Assembly: GCA_965198325.1 (NCBI GenBank)
Contig: CBDAPE010000014.1
Coordinates: 310,001 to 374,000, forward strand
Length of the DNA stretch: 64,000 nt
Direction of reading: 5' to 3'
Source: CBDAPE01 sp965198325
GTDB taxonomy: Bacteria; Pseudomonadota; Alphaproteobacteria; UBA828; JAPUJA01
The translations under genes and the position numbers were made by a program. Positions 35,386 through 43,125 of the stretch are shown piece after piece. The number at the start of each line of letters is the position of its first letter. The stretch's first letter is position 1. The notes under the pieces were generated by a model. That model was not told the origin of the DNA. It ran no database searches and saw only the letters and a program-made list of their open reading frames with translations.

Positions 35386-35630
35386 TCAAGCTTCTCACCG
35401 AAAACAGCCTCGATCACGGCATCTCGAACCCACGGACTCTTCTCCAAAACCCAGCCAATCGCGTAGGTCGCGCTGTTCTCATTGGATCCGTTCAGCCGAA
35501 ATATGTTGGTGGTGGGTTCGTTCCGAATGGTCAGGGCCAAAGGCTGTTGCTCCGTGCTACGCGAAGGTGCCATCTGCTCAGCTTCACCCAGAACGGCTCC
35601 CACGGGGGGAACGCTGATCCGGTAGAACAT
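35356..35630 (-). pseudogene. Unrecognised N-terminal gene fragment upstream of phoX
   Basis: ATG 35630 begins MFYRISVPPVGAVLGEAEQM and continues QQPLALTIRNEPTTNIFRLN, AIGWVLEKSPWVRDAVIEAV and ITTERGRGYLTETP. It then runs out of sense into the phoX region in the wrong frame. I do not recognise it. Its start lies about 30 bp from the IS1380 end. The sequence looks like real protein rather than a shadow frame (balanced composition, low Arg), so it is probably the head of a disrupted gene. Confidence 0.4.
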
Positions 35631-35663
35631 CGCTAACTCTTTCTCATCATAGCTGTTCCTCCT

Positions 35664-35772
35664 CCTATAAATTCCGTCCGGCGCAGAAATTCTGGCCTTT
35701 CCGGGTGATGCCCGATAGCGTTGGTGGCGTGCGCACGATCCTGCTTCGCGGCGTTCTCTCGGGCTTTCGCAG
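35664..35772 (+). repeat. IS1380-type end, copy 3, bordering the IS1380 transposase
   Basis: This 109-bp block matches 28375-28483. It lies 17 bp beyond the 3' end of the IS1380 transposase and begins CCTATAAATTCCG, so it is that element's transposase-distal end. No matching inverted end was found upstream of the transposase start at 37223. Confidence 0.75.
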
Positions 35773-35789
35773 TCGCACCATGCGACAGC

Positions 35790-37223
35790 TCAAGATCGTC
35801 GCGCCTCGTCGGCGCAACCAGCGAAGCCAGTCGCTGGGATGCCCAAGATTCCAAGGTTTCTGCCGCAGATGGAATAAATGGGAGGGACAGGCGGTCTGAG
35901 CCGGTCGATACGGCGCAGGATGTCGGCGAACAGGTCACGAGGAATGACAACCTCGGCCATCTGGAACGTGACGTAGCGCCCGTGGCGCACGATCTTCGCT
36001 CCGATCTTGATGAGCTTCTCTCGCAGGCTGGTCAGTGACCACTGTTTCACGGCATCGGGCAGCGCGAGGGTGCGCATGAAGTTGCCGAGGTTGTAAGCGA
36101 GCGCGTGAAGCTGGAGGCGAACGGCATTGTGGTCGAACCTGCGGCACGACAGGCGTGTCCACCGGATCGCGTTTTTGCCCTCCTTGATCCAGTGCTCAGC
36201 CGTGCCGCGCTGATTGTAGAACGCGACCACCCGCTCGGCAGGGCGGCCCAGGTTGGTGACTATGAACCCGACCCTCGGGTACAACTCACCCGGATGCCAC
36301 TCGACCTTGGCGACGATGCGGCGGGGCTTGTCCCAGGTTCCGGCCTGATAACTGAAGCTGGCATGATACCGGCGCACGTCCTTGGGCGGCCTGCCGACGG
36401 GGCGCTTCAGGAGATGAGCGATGCTCTCTTGCAGCACCTTGTTGGCGGGCAGCCGGATGGCGTAGAGCATGCCTTCGGCTTCGAGGTAGTCGTAGATCTC
36501 CGGTGAGGCGAAGGCCGCATCGCCGCGGAAGTAGAGGCGGATGGCTCGTTCCTTGTAACGTTCGACCACCGGTACCAGGACATCACGCCATCCGTGGGCG
36601 CTGTGCACGTTGCCGGGGCGCAGCGCGCAACGCTCCAGATCGCCGAACTGGTTGAACACGAACAGCGGGTGATAGCAGGTGCAGCCGAAGTGGCCGTTAT
36701 AGGCCGTGCCCTCCTGCTCACCGAATGTCGGGCTGACGGAGCTGTCCATGTCGAGCACCACGCGCCTCGGCGGATCGTGGTCGTGAACCCGGTCGATCCA
36801 CGTCCCCGACAGGTCCGCAAGGGCCGCGAGGTTCTCGTTGTTCGCCAGCAGCTCGGTCTCGAACCGCCCCATCTGGCTGGTCGATGCCCCGCCGCGCTCG
36901 ACCGCCTTGCCGCCGACGATCCAGCGCATCGCGGGATCACGCCCGAGCCGGTCGGCGTCGTTGACATCCTCGTAGCCGGCGAGACGCCCATAGACGGACT
37001 GGCGAAGGAGACTGACGATGCCGTGCCAGCCGTTCCTGCCTGTGCGGCTATCCGCGAGCACGCCGCCCGCCAGTGCGGTCAGCCCGAGCGCGTCGTCCAG
37101 TTCGCGATAAGCGAGCAACCCCGCGTCGGAGGTCACCTGCGATCCGTGGAACTCCAGTTTCAGGCGGCGGTCGAAAAGGGGCCGGAGTGGCCCATGATCC
37201 GATTCACCCTCCGGGTTCCGCAT
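35790..37223 (-). CDS. IS1380-family transposase
   Basis: The 477-residue protein starts at ATG 37223 (MRNPEGESDHGPLRPLFDRR) and has the IS1380 layout: LEFHGSQVTSDAGLLAYREL and VVLDMDSSVSPTFGEQEGTAYNGH (first Asp), YFRGDAAFASPEIYDYLE (second Asp), FYNQRGTAEHWIKEGKNAI (Glu) and SCRRFDHNAVRLQLHALAYN. The frame appears intact. Its 3' side carries the 109-bp end. The 5' side runs into a truncated recombinase within ~90 bp with no recognisable inverted end, so the element may be immobile. Confidence 0.93.
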   Translation of the reverse strand: MRNPEGESDHGPLRPLFDRRLKLEFHGSQVTSDAGLLAYRELDDALGLTALAGGVLADSRTGRNGWHGIVSLLRQSVYGRLAGYEDVNDADRLGRDPAMRWIVGGKAVERGGASTSQMGRFETELLANNENLAALADLSGTWIDRVHDHDPPRRVVLDMDSSVSPTFGEQEGTAYNGHFGCTCYHPLFVFNQFGDLERCALRPGNVHSAHGWRDVLVPVVERYKERAIRLYFRGDAAFASPEIYDYLEAEGMLYAIRLPANKVLQESIAHLLKRPVGRPPKDVRRYHASFSYQAGTWDKPRRIVAKVEWHPGELYPRVGFIVTNLGRPAERVVAFYNQRGTAEHWIKEGKNAIRWTRLSCRRFDHNAVRLQLHALAYNLGNFMRTLALPDAVKQWSLTSLREKLIKIGAKIVRHGRYVTFQMAEVVIPRDLFADILRRIDRLRPPVPPIYSICGRNLGILGIPATGFAGCADEARRS

Positions 37224-37310
37224 CCGAGCCGCCCTCCGACACCCTCAAGCCAGTGATTCTTGTAGCAGAATCGTGCCAATCAGGCATCAGGCGAAGCGGT
37301 CACTTGGGAA

Positions 37311-38054
37311 ATGCGGGATTACATCTCCAGGCATCTGATGCATGGGGCGCACCGGAATGCCGAGGGGTGGCGTATACCCGCCAGGACGTTGGAGCATGTG
37401 GTGACGGCGTCTCTATCGGATCTATCGGACTTGTGCCGGAGCGAGGCCCGATTGATGGACCTCATGAGCCCGGAGGAACCTGGCATCGCCGCATTGACCG
37501 GGTTGAAGGCCCGGGCGGGCGGCCTGAGCGATCGGCTGTCGAATGGCCCACTGGAAGAACGACGCGGCATCCTGCATGCCATTATCCAACGCATCGACCT
37601 CACACCGACTTCGATCGTCTCGATCCTTCATAAAATCGCATTGGCCCGGCTTCTCGACCTCCCATACCCTGACGATCGGAGCTGCGTTTCCATTCGTGTT
37701 CCCATCCGTCTCCGGCGCCGGGGCGTGGCAACCAAGACGATCGTCGATAGCTCCGATGCCGGGACTTGTAACGTCGACCCCGATCTTTGCCGCCTGATCG
37801 CTCAGGCCCATTTATGGTTCGACCGGCTGGCCTCGGGCGAGGCGTGCACGGTTCGGGAAATCGCCGGGCGCGAGAAGATAAACCAGCATGAGATCACCCG
37901 GGTTCTCCATCTGGCGTTTCTGTCACCCAGAATTGTCGAGGACATTTTCAAGGGTCGGCAGGCGGAAGACGTGACCGTCTATCGGCTGAGACGTCTGTCT
38001 TCCCTGCCCTTCGCCTGGCAAGAACAGGCCGAACGGCTCGACAATCTCGGATAG
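37311..38054 (+). pseudogene. Large serine recombinase, C-terminal fragment
   Basis: The frame encodes DYISRHLMHGAHRNAEGWR, then IPARTLEHVV, EERRGILHAIIQRIDL, TVREIAGREKINQHEITRVL and LAFLSPRIVEDIFKGRQ. These are the zinc-ribbon-to-C-terminal part of large serine recombinases found on alphaproteobacterial islands. The resolvase catalytic domain (nucleophilic Ser) and the start of the recombinase domain are missing. The break at about 37300 lies next to the IS1380 element. It stands 190 bp from the 3' end of tRNA-Ala, which suggests an old integrative element. Confidence 0.8.
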
Positions 38055-38084
38055 TCTTCCGCCGGGCTCCATCGGGGGATCGCA

Positions 38085-38227
38085 CAGTCTGGCTACCGAA
38101 AAGGGCCACCGGAGACGCTTGCCTGCTTTCGACGATTTTGTCTCTGTTCCCGGGTCTCGACCGGGCTCCGGCCACCCCAAAGCCCCCGGAACCGCGCACT
38201 CTGCGCGGGGTCCCAGTCTGGCTACCG
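38085..38227 (+). repeat. 14-bp direct repeat flanking the recombinase-tRNA gap
   Basis: CAGTCTGGCTACCG occurs at 38085-38098 and 38214-38227, between the recombinase fragment and the tRNA 3' end. It could be a recombination footprint or chance. No gene lies between the copies. Confidence 0.5.
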
Positions 38228-38244
38228 TTTCGAATGGGAAAGAG

Positions 38245-38320
38245 TGGTGGAGCAGAGGGGAATCGAACCCCTGACCTCGACATTGCGAACGTCGCACTCT
38301 CCCAACTGAGCTACTGCCCC
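38245..38320 (-). tRNA. tRNA-Ala (anticodon CGC)
   Basis: The minus strand folds as a 76-nt tRNA including an encoded CCA end. The acceptor stem GGGGCAG/CTGCTCC has the G3:U70 wobble pair that identifies alanine tRNAs, with discriminator A73. The anticodon stem CGACG/TGTCG encloses loop TTCGCAA with anticodon CGC (codon GCG). The T arm GGTTCGATTCC is normal. Its 3' end points toward the accessory block at lower coordinates. Confidence 0.97.
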
Positions 38321-38445
38321 ACGAGGCCGGTGTGGCCGGGATAATGTGGGCGGCGGCTTCGTCCTGTCAAGGATTGCGAGCTCCTCGGGGCGGGGAAACC
38401 ATCAACGCCGAGCCGGTCGGGGCGCGGGGCTCAGGCAGCGGTGGA

Positions 38446-38877
38446 TCAGTCCACACCTGCTCCCTTGTGGAGCTCGTCGATCAGCTCGTCAGGCAAGTCG
38501 TTCTCGCCATACTCGTCGCGCGTTGCCAGCGTGCGGAAGGCCTCCCACACGACGCCTTGGGGGTCAGAGACCCACATCTTGGTCTGCAGGGCATAGCCAC
38601 AGGTCGAGCTTTCCTGATCGCTCACGGTGCATTCGGCCTACCTGAGTCGGGCGCCGATTTCGGTGATCTCGTCATCGCTCTCCACCTGAATGCCCAGATG
38701 GTCGATTCCCGGCCCCGGCCCTTGCATGTTGATCACGAAATTGACCCTGGGATCCTCCAACATCCAGCGGGCGTACCCGTCTTTCCTCAAGCTGGGCTCC
38801 GTGCCGAACAGTTCGCTATAAAACTTCAGCGATCGCTCGAAATCCTTGACCACAACGCCAATGTGCATGCGTTTCAC
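38446..38877 (-). pseudogene. ArsI/CadI-like VOC-family protein with an in-frame TAG
   Basis: ATG 38877 begins MKRMHIGVVVKDFERSLKFY, then LFGTEPSLRKDGYARWMLED, VNFVINM and IDHLGIQVESDDE: a vicinal-oxygen-chelate protein of the ArsI/CadI type. The frame stops at TAG 38638 after EIGARLR, but the same frame continues ECTVSDQESSTCGYALQ and KMWVSDPQGVVWEAFRTL to TGA 38446. That matches the rest of the family, including the metal-ligand Glu in WEAF. A CAG (Gln) to TAG change would explain it. ArsI uses a Cys pair for organoarsenicals; here the second Cys is Gly (STCG). It lies 11 bp downstream of an ArsR-type regulator. Confidence 0.75.
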
Positions 38878-38888
38878 GACGCTCTCCT

Positions 38889-39212
38889 CTATTTAACGCC
38901 TGGCTCGGACCGTCGCAGGGCCTTGACCGGCCTGTGACAGCAATTTTCCTGGAGATAGGCGAGCAGGGCATCCATCGCCGTGTAATCGGCCGAATAGACA
39001 ATCCACCGCCCATTGCGCGTTCCATGGACCAGTCCACTTTGTTCCAGTCGGCTCAGGTGGAACGAGAGCCGGCTGGCGGCAAGCCCCAATTCTCTCGCAA
39101 TCGTACCCGCAGGCAGACCCTCAGGCCCCGCCTCGACGAGTAGGCGAAAGATCGCAAGGCGCGCATCTTGAGCCAATGCGTCGAGCGATTCAACGGCAAC
39201 AGTATGATTCAT
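38889..39212 (-). CDS. ArsR-family metalloregulator
   Basis: The 107-residue protein is a winged-helix ArsR/SmtB repressor: ALAQDARLAIFRLLVEAGPE and GLPAGTIARELGLAASRLSFHLSRLEQSGLV (DNA-binding helices), then WIVYSADYTAMDALLAYLQENCCHRP. The C-terminal Cys-Cys-His pair is the kind of thiol cluster that binds As(III) or similar ions in this subfamily. ATG 39212 overlaps a perfect inverted repeat, so autorepression is likely. It heads an operon with the ArsI/CadI-like gene. Confidence 0.92.
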   Translation of the reverse strand: MNHTVAVESLDALAQDARLAIFRLLVEAGPEGLPAGTIARELGLAASRLSFHLSRLEQSGLVHGTRNGRWIVYSADYTAMDALLAYLQENCCHRPVKALRRSEPGVK

Positions 39213-39242
39213 ATTTCAATAATTCAAGATATATTGAAATAT
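39211..39242. promoter_or_regulatory. Candidate ArsR operator
   Basis: ATATTTCAAT (39211-39220) and its exact reverse complement ATTGAAATAT (39233-39242) are separated by 12 bp and overlap the arsR start codon. ArsR/SmtB operators are usually 12-2-12 AT-rich inverted repeats, so position and composition fit although the spacer is long. Confidence 0.55.
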
Positions 39243-39380
39243 ATCAAGCGGCGAATTTGCAATTCGAATCGGCCCAGCAACCGACCACTTCGTTGATGCG
39301 CGTTCTGGGCTGGCCCGTGGCGCCGCATCGGCTATACTTCGCCGCGCAAATCTACCAACCGCACGAAATGGCTTTCGAAC

Positions 39381-39659
39381 ATGAACGCGCTTGCCACGCT
39401 GATCGACACGGTCATCTCGGTCTATATCTACCTGCTTATCGGGTCGGCAATCCTGAGCTGGCTGACGGCGTTCAACGTGGTCAATATGCGCAACCGCGTG
39501 GTCTATACGATCGCGTCTTTCCTGTTTCGTGTGACTGAGCCGGCGCTCCGACCAATTCGCCGGATCATTCCCAATTTGGGGGGAATCGACCTCTCGCCGG
39601 TGATTCTGATTCTGCTGCTCTACTTCGTACGCAGCCTGATCCTCGATAACCTGTTTTGA
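39381..39659 (+). CDS. YggT-family membrane protein
   Basis: The 92-residue protein has two hydrophobic segments (TLIDTVISVYIYLLIGSAILSWL, IDLSPVILILLLYFVRSLI) joined by a basic loop with the family motif FRVTEPALRPIRRIIPNLGG. YggT proteins are inner-membrane proteins linked to osmotic stress or division-site assembly in other bacteria. The DUF167 gene starts at or just after its stop, the usual yggT-yggU pairing, and folD follows. Confidence 0.93.
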   Translation: MNALATLIDTVISVYIYLLIGSAILSWLTAFNVVNMRNRVVYTIASFLFRVTEPALRPIRRIIPNLGGIDLSPVILILLLYFVRSLILDNLF

Positions 39660-39676
39660 GTTCCGCCGCCGTCCAG

Positions 39677-40015
39677 ATGGGTCTTGTTCAGACAGACCTG
39701 CCGTTCACGCCCACGGCAGACGGCCTTAGGCTGAATGTGCGGCTCGTGCCCAGGGCCGCGCGAACCGAAATCAACAGAGTTGTCCGCGACGACGCGGGCG
39801 CAGCCTATCTCAAGGTGAAGGTCGGCGAGCCGCCCGAAGGCGGCAAGGCGAACCGGGCGCTGCTTGCGCTGCTCGCCAAGAAATGGAAGGTGCCCGCAAG
39901 CTCGATCAATCTGGTTTCCGGCGCCTCGGCACGGCGCAAGACTCTGCGGATCAAGGGCGACGCGGGCGAGCTTTCCCGCAAAATTTCCAGTTGGATTAGG
40001 GAGAACCATGACTGA
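39677..40015 (+). CDS. DUF167 (YggU) family protein
   Basis: This is a small alpha/beta protein of unknown role. The core is NVRLVPRAARTEINRVVRDD, then YLKVKVGEPPEGGKANRALLALLAKKW and INLVSGASARRKTLRIKG, as in YggU. ATG 39677 gives 112 residues; a TTG at 39656 overlapping the yggT stop would add seven. Its TGA overlaps the start of folD (ATG 40008), so the three genes look like one operon. Confidence 0.9.
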   Translation: MGLVQTDLPFTPTADGLRLNVRLVPRAARTEINRVVRDDAGAAYLKVKVGEPPEGGKANRALLALLAKKWKVPASSINLVSGASARRKTLRIKGDAGELSRKISSWIRENHD

Positions 40016-40895
40016 CGCCACCATCATCGACGGCAAGGCGTTTGCCGCAAACCTGCGCGCTACGGTGGGTGGGCAGGTTGCCAAACTCAAGGACGCTCAC
40101 GGCATTACACCCGGCCTGTCGGTCGTGCTGGTCGGCGAGGACCCGGCGAGCCAGGTCTATGTTCGCAACAAGGGCAAGGCGACGAACGAGGCGGGAATGA
40201 ACGGCCAGCAGTTCGACATGTCGGCCAGTTCAAGCCACGAAGAGGTGTTGGCGAAAGTCGAGGAGCTCAACGGCGATCCGGCAGTGCACGGCATTCTCGT
40301 CCAACTGCCGCTGCCCGATCAGGTCGACGAGACGGCAATCATCAATGCCATCGATCCCGATAAGGACGTCGACGGCTTCCATGTGATCAACACCGGCCGG
40401 CTGTGGACCGGGCAGGACAGCGCGGTACCCTGCACGCCGCTGGGCTGCCTGCTGATGCTGCGGCAGTTCGTCGGCGACCTGAAAGGCAAGCGCGCCATCG
40501 TGGTTGGGCGCTCGAACATCGTCGGCAAGCCGATGGCATCGCTGTTGATCAAGGAAAGCTGCACGGTCACCATCGCTCATTCCAAGACCGCCGACTTGCC
40601 GGGCGAATGCCGCCGGGCGGATATCGTGATCGCCGCGGTGGGCCGCGCCGAGATGGTGCGGGGCGACTGGATCAAGCCGGGTGCGACGGTGATCGACGTC
40701 GGCATCAACCGGATCGAGCGCGACGGCAAGAACAAGCTCGTGGGCGATGTCGCCTTCGAGGAGGCCAAGGCGGTCGCGGGCGCGATCACACCGGTACCGG
40801 GCGGCGTGGGCCCGATGACCATCGCCTGCCTGTTGCGCAATACGCTGCACGCGGCGTGCCGCCAGCACGGCGTCGCCGTGCCGCCGGAAGGATGA
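40008..40895 (+). CDS. folD: Bifunctional methylene-THF dehydrogenase/cyclohydrolase FolD
   Basis: FolD makes 10-formyl-THF for purines and formyl-Met in the cytosol. The 295-residue product has VVLVGEDPASQVYVRNKGKA (with the catalytic Tyr and Lys of the Y-x3-K motif), GILVQLPLP, DKDVDGFHVINTGRLW, CTPLGCLLML, a Rossmann motif VVGRSNIVGKP, and TPVPGGVGPMT near the end. ATG 40008 follows GGGAG by 5 nt. Length and motifs are normal. Confidence 0.97.
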   Translation: MTDATIIDGKAFAANLRATVGGQVAKLKDAHGITPGLSVVLVGEDPASQVYVRNKGKATNEAGMNGQQFDMSASSSHEEVLAKVEELNGDPAVHGILVQLPLPDQVDETAIINAIDPDKDVDGFHVINTGRLWTGQDSAVPCTPLGCLLMLRQFVGDLKGKRAIVVGRSNIVGKPMASLLIKESCTVTIAHSKTADLPGECRRADIVIAAVGRAEMVRGDWIKPGATVIDVGINRIERDGKNKLVGDVAFEEAKAVAGAITPVPGGVGPMTIACLLRNTLHAACRQHGVAVPPEG

Positions 40896-41033
40896 CGTGC
40901 GAACGCTTGCGGCAGCGCTCCTTATGGTCCGCGCCGAGGCGACGGCGCCGGGTAACCGACGGCCCACGCCCGCAGGCTTGAAAAACTGAACGATGCCACT
41001 GGATCGGAACTTTTTCCGGCGAGAGTCAGGCGT

Positions 41034-41729
41034 TTGAGCACGAGCCTTGCTTGTATCGGGGGTGCCGGCGGGTTGTTCCTCGCGACCCATTTGATCCCGT
41101 CGATTCCGGGCCTTCGGGATACGCTGGTCCGAATCTCGAGCGAGCGGATCTATCTGGGTCTCTATGTGGCCGTCTCGCTTGCGACGTTCGGGCTGTTCGC
41201 CTACAGCTACGCCGCCGCCGAATCCGTCGATCTGTGGGGCACGGCCCTTTGGTCCCGGCTCGTCCCGCTCGTCGTGATGCCGTTTGCACTGATTCTGGTG
41301 GTCGTGGGCTACACCACGAAGAATCCCACGGCGGTGATGCACGCAGACGCGGTCAAGGCGGCTGATCCGGCACCGGGCATGCTCAAGATCACCCGCCACC
41401 CGCTGATGTGGGGAGCCGCTCTGTTCGCGGCCTCGCATATCCCTGGCAACGGAGATGGCGCGTCGGTGATCTTCTTCGGCGTCGTTGCGGGGCTGGCGCT
41501 GATCGGTATGCCCCTGATGGATGCCCGCAAGCGTAGGCGGCTCGGTGCTGACTGGGAACGCTTCGCCGGCGCGACCTCAGAACTTCCCTTCGCAGCGCTG
41601 CTCGCAGGTCGGACAAACCTCAGATGGAGCGAGATCGGCTGGTGGCGGGTTGGTGTCGGGCTTGGGCTTTACGTCGGTTTCCTCTTTGCCCATGGCCCGG
41701 TGCTGGGTATCTCAGCCCTGCCCGGCTAA
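41034..41729 (+). CDS. NnrU-family membrane protein
   Basis: The 231-residue protein has about six membrane segments and the NnrU pattern: GGLFLATHLIPSIPGLRDTL, LGLYVAVSLATFGLFAYSY, MLKITRHPLMWGAALFAASH and LMDARKRRRLGADWERFAGAT. These motifs are shared with isoprenylcysteine methyltransferase-like proteins. NnrU was found near nitrite/NO reduction genes, but its activity is unknown. The start is TTG 41034. Its stop overlaps the convergent argG stop by 4 bp. The 138 bp upstream hold nothing obvious. Confidence 0.88.
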   Translation: MSTSLACIGGAGGLFLATHLIPSIPGLRDTLVRISSERIYLGLYVAVSLATFGLFAYSYAAAESVDLWGTALWSRLVPLVVMPFALILVVVGYTTKNPTAVMHADAVKAADPAPGMLKITRHPLMWGAALFAASHIPGNGDGASVIFFGVVAGLALIGMPLMDARKRRRLGADWERFAGATSELPFAALLAGRTNLRWSEIGWWRVGVGLGLYVGFLFAHGPVLGISALPG

Positions 41730-42934
41730 GAGCCTAGCCGCCCGCGCAGGCGCAGTCGGAGCGCGTTGAGTCGGATGAAACCTTCGGCGTCGCGCTGGTC
41801 GTAGACCGTGTCTTCCTCGAAGGTCGCGAGGTCGGCGTCATAAAGGCTGGCGGGCGAGCGCCGCCCCTCGAGGGTGACATTGCCCTTGTACAAGTTGAGC
41901 CGCACGTCGCCCGAAACCTGTTTCTGACTTTCGTCGATCGCGGCCTGAAGCATTTCGCGTTCGGGTGAGAACCAGAAGCCGTTATAGATCAGCTCCGCGT
42001 AACGGGGCATGAGCTCATCCTTTAAGTGCGCGGCGCCCCGGTCGAGTGTCAGACTCTCGATCGCCCGGTGGGCATTGATGAGGATGGTGCCGCCCGGCGT
42101 CTCATAGACGCCGCGCGACTTCATGCCGACGAAGCGGTTCTCGACCATGTCGACCCGGCCAATGCCGTTGGCCCCGCCCAGGCGGTTGAGCTCGGTGAGC
42201 AGCGCCGCGGGCGATAGCGCCTTGTCGTCGATCGAGACGGCATCGCCCCGCTCGAAGCCGATCTCGATCGTGGTCGGCTCATCGGGCGCGGCCTCGGGCG
42301 AGACGGTCCATTCGAACATCGCCTCGTCGGGACTTTTCCAGGGGTCCTCCAGCACCTTGCCCTCGTAGGAGATGTGCAAAAGGTTCGCGTCCGTCGAATA
42401 GGGTGCTTCGCCCTGCTTGTCCCGGGCGACGGGAATCTGGTGGGTGTCGGCATAGGCGATCAGCTTGGCCCGAGAATCGAGATCCCATTCCCGCCAGGGC
42501 GCGATGACCTTGATATCGGGGTCGCAGGCGTAGTAGCCGAGTTCGAAGCGGACCTGGTCGTTGCCCTTGCCCGTGGCGCCGTGGCACACGGCGTCGGCGC
42601 CGCATTCGTGGGCGATCTCGATCTGGCGTTTGGCGATCAGGGGCCGCGCAATCGAGGTGCCGAGCAGATAGACACCCTCGTAGATCGCGTTGGCGCGAAA
42701 CATGGGGAAAACGTAGTCGCGTACAAACTCCTCGCGTAGATCCTCGATGTGGATGCCCGCCGCACCCAGCGTCTCGGCCTTTGCCCGCGCCGGTTCGAGT
42801 TCCTCGCCCTGGCCAAGGTCGGCCGTGAAGGTGACGACCTGGCAATCGTAGGTCTCCTGTAGCCAGCGCAGGATCACGGAGGTGTCCAGCCCCCCGGAAT
42901 AGGCGAGCACGACTTTTTTGATGTCGCCAGACAT
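41726..42934 (-). CDS. argG: Argininosuccinate synthase
   Basis: ArgG joins citrulline and aspartate with ATP in arginine synthesis. The 402-residue product has the ATP pyrophosphatase loop AYSGGLDTS (11-19), GQGEELEPA, GATGKGNDQVRFE, the citrulline/aspartate region and SRGVYETPGGTIL. ATG 42934 has AAGGAG about 10 nt upstream; the long 5' extension of the frame to 43105 has no homology. Length is normal. Confidence 0.97.
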   Translation of the reverse strand: MSGDIKKVVLAYSGGLDTSVILRWLQETYDCQVVTFTADLGQGEELEPARAKAETLGAAGIHIEDLREEFVRDYVFPMFRANAIYEGVYLLGTSIARPLIAKRQIEIAHECGADAVCHGATGKGNDQVRFELGYYACDPDIKVIAPWREWDLDSRAKLIAYADTHQIPVARDKQGEAPYSTDANLLHISYEGKVLEDPWKSPDEAMFEWTVSPEAAPDEPTTIEIGFERGDAVSIDDKALSPAALLTELNRLGGANGIGRVDMVENRFVGMKSRGVYETPGGTILINAHRAIESLTLDRGAAHLKDELMPRYAELIYNGFWFSPEREMLQAAIDESQKQVSGDVRLNLYKGNVTLEGRRSPASLYDADLATFEEDTVYDQRDAEGFIRLNALRLRLRGRLGS

Positions 42935-43125
42935 CGCTTGCGCTCCTTCGTCTCGAATCAAGGCCGCGCAGTATAGGCCAAAGCCCCTTCCCGGCAAGGG
43001 TCGGCACGACCCGAAATCGACACGAATTTTGGCCCGCGTTGCCGTCCGAGCGACGCCATGCGAGAATTTTTCCCAGCGACATCGCATTATAAGCCTCGGA
43101 TTCATTTCCGGTTTTGGCCAAGAGT

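Noticed and set aside
1506..38640. A genome-wide recoding of TAG to Gln
   Set aside because: TAG ends intact, full-length genes here (ccmC, argG, the GYD gene), one of the five interruptions is TGA, and no suppressor tRNA is in the window.
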